Origin: Anaerolineae bacterium
GTDB lineage: Bacteria > Chloroflexota > Anaerolineae > Aggregatilineales > Aggregatilineaceae
Length of the DNA stretch: 23,927 bases
Assembly: GCA_016929355.1 (NCBI GenBank)
Contig: JAFGJA010000637.1
Location: 1-23,927, forward strand
Direction of reading: 5' to 3'
This document shows, one piece after another, positions 1 to 6,900 of the stretch. The notes beneath the pieces are model-generated. The model worked only from the letters and a program-made list of their open reading frames with translations, did not search any database and was not told where the DNA came from. Each line of letters opens with the position of its first letter. The stretch's first letter is position 1. Position numbers and translations under genes: made by a program.

Positions 1-737
1 ATCGGCTGATCGAGCATCACGGCTTCAGCTTCAATACCGCCAACGCCCCACCCAACGACGCCCAAACCATTGATCATGGTCGTGTGCGAGTCGGTTCCAA
101 CCAGGCTATCAGGAAAGACAACCGTTTCACCATCGACTGTTTTGGTCAAGACGCCCTGTGCCAGATACTCAAGATTAACCTGATGCACAATACCCGTCGC
201 AGGCGGCACTGCGCGGAAATTCTCAAACGCGCCCTGTCCCCACTTGATAAACTCGTAACGCTCACGGTTGCGCTCGAATTCGATCTCGGCATTGATGCGC
301 AATGCATCCAGGAAGCCAAATTGATCCACTTGCACGGAATGATCGATCACCAGATCAACCGGGATAGCAGGCTGAATCCGGCTCGGATCGCCGCCCATAC
401 GCTGCATCGCGGAACGCAGCGCGGCCAGATCAACCAATGACGGCACTCCGGTAAAATCTTGCAGGATCACACGCGCCGGTTTAAATGGCATTTCCCGCCC
501 ATCTGACGGAGCAGGGGACCATGCCGCCAGATTTTTCACATCATCATCAGTGATCTCAAACCCATTGTTATTGCGCAATACCGATTCAAGAAGCAATTTG
601 ATCGAAAACGGCAGCCGGGATATATCCCCCACCCCCTGCTCCGCTAATGCCCCTAAACGGTAGTAAATGATCTCCCCCCGGGGCGTATCCAGCGTGGAAC
701 GCGCGCTAAAAGAATCATTTTGTAACTGTCCGCTCAT
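1..737 (-). CDS. acnA: Aconitate hydratase, N-terminal part (cut by window edge)
   Basis: This is the first 245 residues of an aconitase of the AcnA/IRP1 type, which interconverts citrate and isocitrate in the TCA cycle using a [4Fe-4S] cluster. The reverse-strand translation starts MSGQLQNDSFSARSTLDT. It contains the family blocks IYYRLGALAEQGVGDISRLP, LLESVLRNNNG, ARVILQDFTGVPSLVDLAA, IPVDLVIDHSVQVD and FPDSLVGTDSHTTMINGLGV. The cluster-binding cysteines lie further downstream and are outside the window. The ATG at 737-735 is chosen because AAGGAGG (755-749) sits 11 bases upstream. An extended -10 promoter and a hairpin precede it. It is divergent from the gene starting at 959. The family assignment is firm; whether the gene is intact beyond base 1 cannot be seen. 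Confidence 0.95.
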   Translation of the reverse strand, partial: MSGQLQNDSFSARSTLDTPRGEIIYYRLGALAEQGVGDISRLPFSIKLLLESVLRNNNGFEITDDDVKNLAAWSPAPSDGREMPFKPARVILQDFTGVPSLVDLAALRSAMQRMGGDPSRIQPAIPVDLVIDHSVQVDQFGFLDALRINAEIEFERNRERYEFIKWGQGAFENFRAVPPATGIVHQVNLEYLAQGVLTKTVDGETVVFPDSLVGTDSHTTMINGLGVVGWGVGGIEAEAVMLDQP

Positions 738-757
738 TAATGTGATTGCCTCCTTCA

Positions 758-778
758 TCCCGCCGCACTAAGGCGGGA
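758..778 (-). promoter_or_regulatory. Leader hairpin next to the aconitase Shine-Dalgarno
   Basis: Perfect 7-bp GC-rich arms (TCCCGCC at 758-764 and GGCGGGA at 772-778) enclose a 7-base loop. The stem ends only two bases from the AAGGAGG ribosome-binding site. It could protect the 5' end of the mRNA or affect ribosome access. No T-run follows, so it is not a terminator. The function is inferred. Confidence 0.55.
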
Positions 779-797
779 GCTAAACCTTTCTCCTGTG

Positions 798-803
798 ATT
801 ATA
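798..803 (-). promoter_or_regulatory. Extended -10 promoter of aconitase
   Basis: On the minus strand the sequence reads TGCTATAAT, a perfect -10 box with the TGn extension that can replace a -35 box. No good -35 is present at 16-18 bases. Predicted transcription start is near 791, giving a leader of about 54 bases that contains the hairpin at 758-778. Confidence 0.6.
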
Positions 804-860
804 GCAACGGTGTAACCTCCGTCACACCCTGCCACTCGGTAAAAAATGCTGAAACGCCCC

Positions 861-888
861 TTGCGACATCTGCCTTGTTTGTTATAAT
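861..888 (+). promoter_or_regulatory. Sigma70-type promoter for the winged-helix gene pair
   Basis: TTGCGA (861-866) and TATAAT (883-888) are separated by 16 bases. Transcription would start near 895, so the open frame upstream of that point (back to an ATG at 746) would be untranscribed and the protein must start later. Confidence 0.65.
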
Positions 889-894
889 AAGCTT

Positions 895-916
895 TTGCAA
901 GTTAATTAATTTGCAA
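895..916 (+). promoter_or_regulatory. 22-bp near-perfect palindrome at the predicted +1, likely operator
   Basis: TTGCAA at 895-900 and TTGCAA at 911-916 flank a TTAATTAA core (902-909). Twenty of 22 positions are symmetric; the only break is the G901/T910 pair. It begins at the predicted transcription start, a typical place for a repressor site. The adjacent gene codes for a protein with winged-helix-like segments, so autoregulation is possible but unproven. Confidence 0.55.
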
Positions 917-958
917 CCGCTTCTCAACCGTACACCTAAGTTGATAATAGGTACGCCA

Positions 959-2536
959 GTGCTGCAACTCCAAACAACCACTGAACAATACTGGACCGAG
1001 CAATTCACCATCACAAATGAAGATGTTGAATTCATCTTTAACCTGTTTCTTGAAGAAGAAGTGCCCCTCACCAGCAAGGAAATTGCGCAACGGCTGGTCG
1101 AATACCGGCTGTCTCAAGAAGTACAGGTCCTCCGTCGCCAGATCGAACGAGGCGAGATTTTTCAACCCCAAAACTCCTATGATGTCGGGCAAAATTTGGT
1201 CTTTCCCACCCTTGATTACGCCATCGGGAAAATCGTAAAAGAGCGTCCTGGCAACAATCCCGAACATGGTGAATTTACGGTTATCGAAGTCACTTTTGAT
1301 GATGGTCTATCTCGTGAATTTGCAACCAATCTCAAAACGCCCCATGCGCTAAATCTTGAATCAATTGCCGATTTCGAAACCATCAGCGAACAAGGACTCG
1401 ATGCAAACCGGCTCATGAAAGAGTATGGGGACGATATTATCTACCTGCTTGAAGAACGCCTGCGTGACGAGAAAGATGTCGTTTACTTTGCCGGACGTTG
1501 GTTTCTAAAATCGCTGCTGGCGGAAGTCAGCATTGCACATCTACATTTAGCCGAAGCCGTGCTGGTTATGCATGAGGGTGGCCCTCTGAAAACAGAGACG
1601 ATCATCAAAGAAATTGACATGCCCCAGGAAATCAACCCGCGACTGCAAGCCTTTTCGCTGGATCATGCGCTTTTCCATGACACTCGCTTCGACGAAGTTG
1701 GCCCAGCCGGTCAAGTCCTGTGGTATCTGCGCGAACTCGAACCTATCGAAGTCACTGAAGTGCCCATGCAGCTCGCTTACGAACCAATTGAGTACAACTG
1801 GCAACTCCTCAGTGATGAGTTAATCGCCCTGGAACGTGAAATTGACGATGAGCTATCCAATCTCCGCTCACCGATTGATCCGCCGGACGAAGTAACCTTC
1901 AGCCTTAATTTTCCACACCGACGGGCAGGCACACTGCCACTCAATTCCCATGTTCGCCATCTGTTCCCAACTGCCTATGAAGCGCCGCGCATTTTGATGA
2001 CCCTCATTGACGGTCAGACCGGCGAAGAAATGTCAGGGTGGGTCGTGCGCGAACATCGCTATGTTTATGGACTGGCTGATTTTTATCGCCGTCATAAGCT
2101 ACCTGTTGGCGCTTCGATCACCGCCAAACGCACCGATGATCCATCACGGATCGTGATCGATTTTAACAGTCATCGCCCCCGCACCGAATGGATTCGGCTG
2201 GCTGTGCCCGGTCACAATCAGCGTCTCCAATTCGAAAATCACAAGCGGTCCATCGGCGCGGAGTACGATGATCTCATGATTTTAGGTGCAGATGACCTGA
2301 AAGCTGTTGATGCATTGTGGATGGCAACGACCCAACCACGTAAGGGACTACGCGAATTGATACAGGACCTGATCCCAGAGTTGGCCCGCCTGACACCCCA
2401 ACAAAGCGTTCATGCCAAAACACTATATAGCGCCGTTAATGTTTTACGGCGCTGCCCACCCGGTCCTATATTTGCCGCCCTGGTCGCCCATCCTGAATTC
2501 GAGCATGTAGGCGGCCCCTATTGGCGGCTTGGATAA
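959..2536 (+). CDS. Large protein with several winged-helix-like segments, function unknown
   Basis: A 525-residue soluble, acidic protein that I cannot assign to a named family. Three stretches look like winged helices. The first is near residues 18-55 (LTSKEIAQRLVEYRLSQEV). The second is mid-protein, around residues 195-265 (LAEAVLVMHEGGPLKTETI through DTRFDEVGPAGQVLWYL). The third is the extreme C-terminus (IFAALVAHPEFEHVGGPYWRL), which resembles the closing strand pair of RpoE-delta/HARE-HTH domains. I chose GTG 959 because the promoter at 861-888 excludes the ATG at 746 and AGG lies about eight bases upstream; TTG 941 is an alternative. The stop is 33 bases before the next gene, so the two are probably co-transcribed. 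A role in transcription is inference from domain shape only. Confidence 0.7.
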   Translation: MLQLQTTTEQYWTEQFTITNEDVEFIFNLFLEEEVPLTSKEIAQRLVEYRLSQEVQVLRRQIERGEIFQPQNSYDVGQNLVFPTLDYAIGKIVKERPGNNPEHGEFTVIEVTFDDGLSREFATNLKTPHALNLESIADFETISEQGLDANRLMKEYGDDIIYLLEERLRDEKDVVYFAGRWFLKSLLAEVSIAHLHLAEAVLVMHEGGPLKTETIIKEIDMPQEINPRLQAFSLDHALFHDTRFDEVGPAGQVLWYLRELEPIEVTEVPMQLAYEPIEYNWQLLSDELIALEREIDDELSNLRSPIDPPDEVTFSLNFPHRRAGTLPLNSHVRHLFPTAYEAPRILMTLIDGQTGEEMSGWVVREHRYVYGLADFYRRHKLPVGASITAKRTDDPSRIVIDFNSHRPRTEWIRLAVPGHNQRLQFENHKRSIGAEYDDLMILGADDLKAVDALWMATTQPRKGLRELIQDLIPELARLTPQQSVHAKTLYSAVNVLRRCPPGPIFAALVAHPEFEHVGGPYWRLG

Positions 2537-2569
2537 CAGCTTATACCTAACGAGTGATAAGGAAATCCC

Positions 2570-3016
2570 GTGCCCACATCAGCCAGTGCAGCCAGCCGAC
2601 GCATCAAGCCAACCCTGAACACCAAGTTTCATATCGACTATGACTGGTGGGAAAAAGAAGGGCGAGAACTGCGCGTCTATTTGCTTAGCCATCTAAGCAC
2701 TGAGCAACGGGATTTCTTTATCGACAATAAAGATACTGAAGAAATTGATTGGATTGACCCCAAAACTGCCGAGGTGCGCAAAATTGATGCGCTGCAACGT
2801 GCGCTGCGCGAAGCCAGCCAACGCGAAGATTTTATCACCACACGAACCTCATTAGTTGACGGTGTATTTCGCGTCTTCTTAGCCAACCACAACACCCCCC
2901 TCACCCCCATCGAACTCGGCGAACGCACGGGGCGTTCCCCTATGACCATTCTGCGCACCTTGTCGGGCACAACCGTCTATAAAGGACTGCGCCCGGTCAC
3001 ACCCAAAACTGATTGA
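2570..3016 (+). CDS. Small HTH-containing protein paired with the preceding gene
   Basis: A 148-residue protein of unrecognised family. The N-terminal 15 residues are Ser/Ala/Arg/Lys-rich and probably disordered. A charged, Trp-containing middle follows (FHIDYDWWEKEGRELRVYLL). The C-terminal part reads LTPIELGERTGRSPMTILRTL, which fits a helix-turn-helix with SPMTILRTL as recognition helix. The start is GTG 2570, preceded by AAGGAA at a good distance. The gene lies 33 bases behind the larger winged-helix protein and no terminator separates them, which suggests a shared operon and possibly a shared function. No terminator is obvious after it either; the tRNA promoter begins only 25 bases downstream. 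DNA binding is inferred. Confidence 0.7.
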   Translation: MPTSASAASRRIKPTLNTKFHIDYDWWEKEGRELRVYLLSHLSTEQRDFFIDNKDTEEIDWIDPKTAEVRKIDALQRALREASQREDFITTRTSLVDGVFRVFLANHNTPLTPIELGERTGRSPMTILRTLSGTTVYKGLRPVTPKTD

Positions 3017-3041
3017 TACCACCTATCCGGCAATTGCAGAC

Positions 3042-3071
3042 TTGACAGTCATCAGATCGCTTTATTACAAT
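3042..3071 (+). promoter_or_regulatory. Strong promoter of tRNA-Arg
   Basis: TTGACA (3042-3047, perfect consensus) and TACAAT (3066-3071, one mismatch) are 18 bases apart. Transcription would start near 3078, seven bases before the mature tRNA. Confidence 0.8.
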
Positions 3072-3084
3072 GTGCATCTAAATA

Positions 3085-3157
3085 GCCCTTGTAGCTCAGT
3101 GGACAGAGCAGCTGCCTTCTAAGCAGACGGTCGGGGGTTCGAGTCCCTCCAGGGGCG
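3085..3157 (+). tRNA. tRNA-Arg (anticodon UCU)
   Basis: The full cloverleaf can be drawn by hand. The acceptor pairs 3085-3091 with 3150-3156. The D stem is GCTC/GAGC (3094-3097 with 3106-3109). The anticodon stem is 3111-3115 with 3123-3127, around loop CTTCTAA with anticodon TCT at 3118-3120. The T stem is 3133-3137 with 3145-3149, around TTCGAGT. The discriminator is G3157 and CCA is not encoded, so a CCA-adding enzyme is needed; one candidate is at 13927. The outermost anticodon-stem pair is a G-A mismatch (3111/3127). This tRNA reads AGA/AGG codons. Confidence 0.93.
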
Positions 3158-3183
3158 CACGTTAGCCAGTGCGAGAGAATCAC

Positions 3184-3564
3184 ATGAACCATGCCTCTTC
3201 ATTCAAACAAGCCGTGTGGTTTTTGGTCGGAGGATGCCTTGTCATCATCGGCGTTATTCTCAGCCGCCACTGGCATTCAACCGACCTCTTACACATTCAT
3301 CTCTCAAAAAATCACGGTCTGGAAACGCAGGATTTTATTATCCTGATCCCCACCCTACTCGGTACAATTTGGCTTTTACTCAAACTTTGGCAGAATCGCC
3401 AAACGATCAGAATGTGGATTCACCAAGCACCCGAAAAAGCTATTTTAGTCGCCCTCATCTTCGGCATCCTATTTGGAGTTTTATCTGGAGCCGTATGTGG
3501 GGCCGCATTCGCTACTATCGTTAAATCAACAATCCACCTCCTACACCAATTGATTAGCCCATAA
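3184..3564 (+). CDS. Small three-helix membrane protein, unknown
   Basis: A 126-residue hydrophobic protein with three predicted transmembrane segments, at about residues 11-28 (WFLVGGCLVIIGVIL), 51-68 (FIILIPTLLGTIWLLLKLW) and 86-112. The last is rich in Gly and Ala (GILFGVLSGAVCGAAFA). A short basic loop (RQTIRMWIHQAPEK) lies between helices 2 and 3. There is no signal peptidase site and no recognisable family motif. ATG 3184 is preferred over GTG 3169 because GAGAGA precedes it at a normal distance. It begins 26 bases after the tRNA with no terminator or separate promoter visible, so it probably rides on the tRNA transcript. Function unknown. Confidence 0.65.
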   Translation: MNHASSFKQAVWFLVGGCLVIIGVILSRHWHSTDLLHIHLSKNHGLETQDFIILIPTLLGTIWLLLKLWQNRQTIRMWIHQAPEKAILVALIFGILFGVLSGAVCGAAFATIVKSTIHLLHQLISP

Positions 3565-3575
3565 TCATTTTCCTT
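3551..3575 (+). terminator. Weak intrinsic terminator after the membrane protein gene
   Basis: TGATTA (3551-3556) and TAATCA (3562-3567) form a 6-bp stem around GCCCA and are followed by TTTTCCTTT. The stem is AT-rich and includes the stop codon, so termination may be only partial. Confidence 0.4.
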
Positions 3576-3599
3576 TCAAAAAACCTGACCTATGAGCCA

Positions 3600-3629
3600 T
3601 TGGCGCAGTCCCTACTTTACCGTTATGCT
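3600..3629 (+). promoter_or_regulatory. Candidate promoter of the polysaccharide operon
   Basis: TTGGCG (3600-3605) and TATGCT (3624-3629) are separated by 18 bases, about 45 bases ahead of the first glycosyltransferase start. It is the best match in the gap, but each box has two mismatches. Confidence 0.45.
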
Positions 3630-3675
3630 ATGAGATAAGAAGTACGTCTATTTCCTGCATCTCCTGGGGGAAACG

Positions 3676-4782
3676 ATGAAAGTAGGGATTGAGGTTTCAG
3701 CCATGAATGTGAATCAGGCTGGCACCGGAATCTATGTCGGGCAATTGCTAAGTGCCTTACACAAGCTGGAACAGCCCGGCGCTTTTTCGATCCAGACATT
3801 TTCTTCGTTCCTCAAACGCTTTATGGGCAACCGCAAAACATTCCGCACCCGATTGGGAACCCTATATCATGATCTGGCGTGGAATCAGCTTCTACTCCCC
3901 ATCAATGTGGCGCGCTCAGATGTTGATGTCTTTCATCTTCCGGCAAACATTGGACCAGTTTTCTGCTCTCGCCCCACAGTTGCTTCTATTTTAGATATGT
4001 CATTATTCCGGTATCCTGACTATTTCACTCCCTGGCATCGTCGCACATCAAGTGTTTTAATTCCGATAACTGCAAAAAACGCGCAGGTCATCATCACAAT
4101 TTCTGAATTCTCCAAGTCTGAACTGGTCGATGTATTAGGCATTTCACCAAACAAAATCGAGGTGACATACCTGGGTGCATCTGACATATTTGGACCAACA
4201 GATCCCACCATCGTTGAACAAACACGACGCAAATTCGGACTGGATCAATTCATGGTCGTGGTTTGCACACTTGAGCCACGGAAAAACATTAAACGATTGG
4301 TACAAGCATATTCTCTGCTAAAAGCACGTGGCATTACCCATACCCTGGTACATATTGGAGCCAAAGGGTGGTATTACGACAATGTGCTGACTGAAATCGA
4401 ACGCCTCAAGATCACGGATTCGGTACAATTTTTAGGTTATGTTTCATTCGAGGATTTAAACGCACTCTATAGTGCAGCTTCCGTAGCCGTATACCCATCG
4501 CTATACGAAGGTTTTGGCCTCCCTGTATTGGAAGCCATGCAATGTGGGTGTCCCGTTGTGACCTCAAATGCAGCTTCTTTACCTGAAGTCGTCGGTACAA
4601 AAGGGATAATGGTTGATCCCTATGACGTTGACGCCCTGGCTGACGCAATCTATACTGTACTGACCAACCCAGAACAAGCCTCAACCATGCGTCAAAACGG
4701 ATTTGAACGCGCGCAACTCTTTTCCTGGGAAGCGTGTGCACAAAAGACAATCCAAGCCTATAAAAAAGCGCTTAAGGACTAA
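3676..4782 (+). CDS. Glycosyltransferase family 4 (GT-B fold), first gene of the polysaccharide operon
   Basis: A 368-residue cytoplasmic glycosyltransferase that would transfer a sugar from a nucleotide donor to a growing glycan. The N-terminal Rossmann half begins KVGIEVSAMNVNQAGTGIYV, with the glycine-rich acceptor-side loop. The C-terminal half has VCTLEPRKNIKRLVQAY (about residues 196-212), VQFLGYVSFEDLNALYSAA and the donor-binding EX7E motif YEGFGLPVLE with E278 and E286. The ending NGFERAQLFSWEACAQKT is typical of mannosyl/rhamnosyl-type GT4 enzymes. The length is normal. ATG 3676 is preceded by GGGGGA. The permease gene follows after 13 bases. Donor and linkage cannot be read from the sequence. 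Confidence 0.92.
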   Translation: MKVGIEVSAMNVNQAGTGIYVGQLLSALHKLEQPGAFSIQTFSSFLKRFMGNRKTFRTRLGTLYHDLAWNQLLLPINVARSDVDVFHLPANIGPVFCSRPTVASILDMSLFRYPDYFTPWHRRTSSVLIPITAKNAQVIITISEFSKSELVDVLGISPNKIEVTYLGASDIFGPTDPTIVEQTRRKFGLDQFMVVVCTLEPRKNIKRLVQAYSLLKARGITHTLVHIGAKGWYYDNVLTEIERLKITDSVQFLGYVSFEDLNALYSAASVAVYPSLYEGFGLPVLEAMQCGCPVVTSNAASLPEVVGTKGIMVDPYDVDALADAIYTVLTNPEQASTMRQNGFERAQLFSWEACAQKTIQAYKKALKD

Positions 4783-4795
4783 ATTCAACTTCGTT

Positions 4796-5647
4796 ATGGA
4801 AACACCAATCACACCACCGCGATCCACATCTCATCATACCCACATTCAGCCTGCATCCGGCTGGCTCAATCTAAATGCACGCGAACTATGGGCCTACCGT
4901 GATCTATTCTGGATACTGATGCTGCGCGATGTTAAAGTGCGTTATAAACAAACTCTGCTCGGTGTTGTTTGGGTCATTTTGCAACCACTGACGGCAGCGC
5001 TCATCTTCGCTGTCATATTTGGCCGTTTTGCCGATTTACCTTCCGGTGACACGCCCTATATGTTATATGTATTTATTGCTATGCTGCCCTGGAATATCTT
5101 CTCAGGGGCATTGCAACGCGCGGGGACCAGCTTAATCAGCGACTCACGATTAATCTCTAAGGTGTATTTCCCGCGTATTGTAATCCCTATTGCAAGTTCC
5201 AGCGCGGTTTTGATCGATTTCTGCGTGGCATTTATCGTCGGCCTTTTCCTGATGACAGGCTATGGTGTATATCCCACCTGGCGCTGGCTGATATTGCCTC
5301 TCTGCTTGATATTAGTTCTAATCCTGACGCTAGGTGTGGCGCTCTTTTTCTCTGCGTTAAACGTCTATTATCGTGACTTCATGTATGCGCTGCCGTTCAT
5401 CATTCAGGTCTGGATGTACGCATCACCCATCGCCTATTCCACCGAAATTGTGCCCGATTCCGTGCGATCCTTTTATGCGCTGAATCCAATGGCAGGCATC
5501 ATTGATGGGTTTCGTTGGTCTTTACTTGGACTAGACAAGTTTCCCACCACATCGGTTGGAATCTCTGTCATTCTGACCTTTGTCGCGTTTAGCGTAGGCT
5601 TACTGGTATTTCAACGTATCGAAGACAACTTCGCGGACGTGATCTAA
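4796..5647 (+). CDS. wzm: Polysaccharide ABC exporter permease (Wzm/ABC2 family)
   Basis: A 283-residue inner-membrane protein of the ABC-2 family that forms the channel for export of an undecaprenyl-linked polysaccharide. After a cytoplasmic N-terminus with the amphipathic piece NARELWAYRDLFWILMLRDV it has the family signature VRYKQTLLGVVWVILQPL. About six membrane segments follow. Other family blocks are MLPWNIFSGALQRAGTSL, SKVYFPRIVIPIA, YYRDFMYALPFIIQVWMYAS and YALNPMAGIIDGFRW. ATG 4796 is chosen over an in-frame ATG at 4703 that lies inside the upstream gene; the usual length supports this. The ATPase gene starts one base after its stop codon, implying translational coupling. Confidence 0.92.
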   Translation: METPITPPRSTSHHTHIQPASGWLNLNARELWAYRDLFWILMLRDVKVRYKQTLLGVVWVILQPLTAALIFAVIFGRFADLPSGDTPYMLYVFIAMLPWNIFSGALQRAGTSLISDSRLISKVYFPRIVIPIASSSAVLIDFCVAFIVGLFLMTGYGVYPTWRWLILPLCLILVLILTLGVALFFSALNVYYRDFMYALPFIIQVWMYASPIAYSTEIVPDSVRSFYALNPMAGIIDGFRWSLLGLDKFPTTSVGISVILTFVAFSVGLLVFQRIEDNFADVI

Positions 5648-5648
5648 G

Positions 5649-6896
5649 ATGAGTGATTTCGCCATTCGAGTTAACGGACTCGGTAAATCCTACCAAATTT
5701 CACATCAAGCAGCAGGGGCACACCGCTATCGCACCTTGCGCGAAGATTTAATTAATCTGGCAAAAAATCCATTTACTCGTAGCCCATCAAATAAAGAAAT
5801 TGTCTGGGCTTTACAGGATGTTTCATTTGAGGTTGAACAGGGCACAGCCCTCGGCATCATTGGGCGCAATGGGGCAGGCAAGAGTACTCTGCTCAAACTG
5901 CTCTCACGCATCACCCGCCCCACTACCGGCCACGCAGACATTTACGGACGAGTGGGATCGCTGCTCGAAGTTGGCACAGGCTTTCACCCAGAATTGACCG
6001 GGCGAGAAAATATTTTCCTCAATGGGGCCGTACTCGGCATGAGCCGCCGCGAAATTCAACGTCATTTTGATGAAATTGTCGAATTCTCAGGTGTCGAAAA
6101 ATTTCTCGACACGCCGGTTAAGCGTTTCAGCAGTGGCATGTATATGCGCTTAGCATTTTCGGTAGCCGCACATCTGGAAACAGAAATATTGTTAATCGAT
6201 GAAGTATTAGCCGTTGGAGATGCCGCGTTTCAGAAAAAATGCCTGGGAAAGATGGGAGACGTAGCGAAGACGGGCCGTACTGTATTATTCGTCAGCCACC
6301 AAATGGCCTCGGTACAAACGCTATGCGAACAGACAATCTTGCTTGACGCCGGTCAGGTACGAAACATTGGCGATTCGAACACAATTATTCGAGAATATCT
6401 CAAAACAAAATTACCTCAAGAAGCGCGATTTGGCGTCGGCATAACCCGCAAAGGAACAGGTCAGGCACACTACACTCAAGCCCGCATCCTTGATGAATCG
6501 GGTCAACCATCCACCTCGATTCCTATGGGGGGTACACTGATTGTCGAGTTAGAATTTGAAACGCAAACAACTATCAAAGCGCCCAACTTTGGCTTACGTC
6601 TTTACAATACCCTCAAACAAGATTTGGTTGCATGGCGAACTGAGGAAACAGTCGGTGAAATTTCCGATTTGACACACGGCGGAAAGGTTCGCCTAGAAGT
6701 GACAAATCTCAATCTGATGCCTGGTATTTATTACGCAGCCCTGGGTTTGTCTGACGGGTATGAGACACACGATCTGATTGAAGAAGCGCTCGAATTAGAA
6801 ATCGTACCACATTCCATCTATCCAACAGGCCGAATTCCATCCAAATCGCCGTCAGTCATTTTTACACCATGTTCCTGGAGCTTCGATTATCAATAA
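5649..6896 (+). CDS. wzt: Polysaccharide ABC exporter ATPase with C-terminal sugar-binding domain (Wzt)
   Basis: A 415-residue ATPase partner of the permease. Visible nucleotide-binding motifs are Walker A GRNGAGKS (72-79), signature FSSGMY (160-165), Walker B LLIDEV (181-186) and the H-loop in VSHQ (215-218). The block YGRVGSLLEVGTGFHPELTG (99-118) is typical of O-antigen and teichoic-acid exporters. Residues from about 252 to the end form a separate beta-rich domain like Wzt-C, with PMGGTLIVELEFET and NLMPGIYYAALGLSDG. In Wzt of E. coli O8/O9a that domain binds the finished, end-modified chain, so export here may also depend on recognition of a terminal modification (inference). It lies between the permease and the pyruvyl transferase-like gene. 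Confidence 0.93.
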   Translation: MSDFAIRVNGLGKSYQISHQAAGAHRYRTLREDLINLAKNPFTRSPSNKEIVWALQDVSFEVEQGTALGIIGRNGAGKSTLLKLLSRITRPTTGHADIYGRVGSLLEVGTGFHPELTGRENIFLNGAVLGMSRREIQRHFDEIVEFSGVEKFLDTPVKRFSSGMYMRLAFSVAAHLETEILLIDEVLAVGDAAFQKKCLGKMGDVAKTGRTVLFVSHQMASVQTLCEQTILLDAGQVRNIGDSNTIIREYLKTKLPQEARFGVGITRKGTGQAHYTQARILDESGQPSTSIPMGGTLIVELEFETQTTIKAPNFGLRLYNTLKQDLVAWRTEETVGEISDLTHGGKVRLEVTNLNLMPGIYYAALGLSDGYETHDLIEEALELEIVPHSIYPTGRIPSKSPSVIFTPCSWSFDYQ

Positions 6897-6900
6897 CCTC

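Noticed and set aside
84..440. 118-codon open frame on the plus strand
   Set aside because: It is antisense to aconitase, whose reverse-strand translation matches the family throughout.
746..958. N-terminal extension of the winged-helix protein from the ATG at 746
   Set aside because: It overlaps the leader and promoter of aconitase, lies upstream of the predicted transcription start near 895, and its translation has no protein-like conservation.
3085..3157. tRNA-Arg as an attachment site for an integrated element
   Set aside because: No integrase gene and no repeat of the tRNA 3' end are visible in the window.
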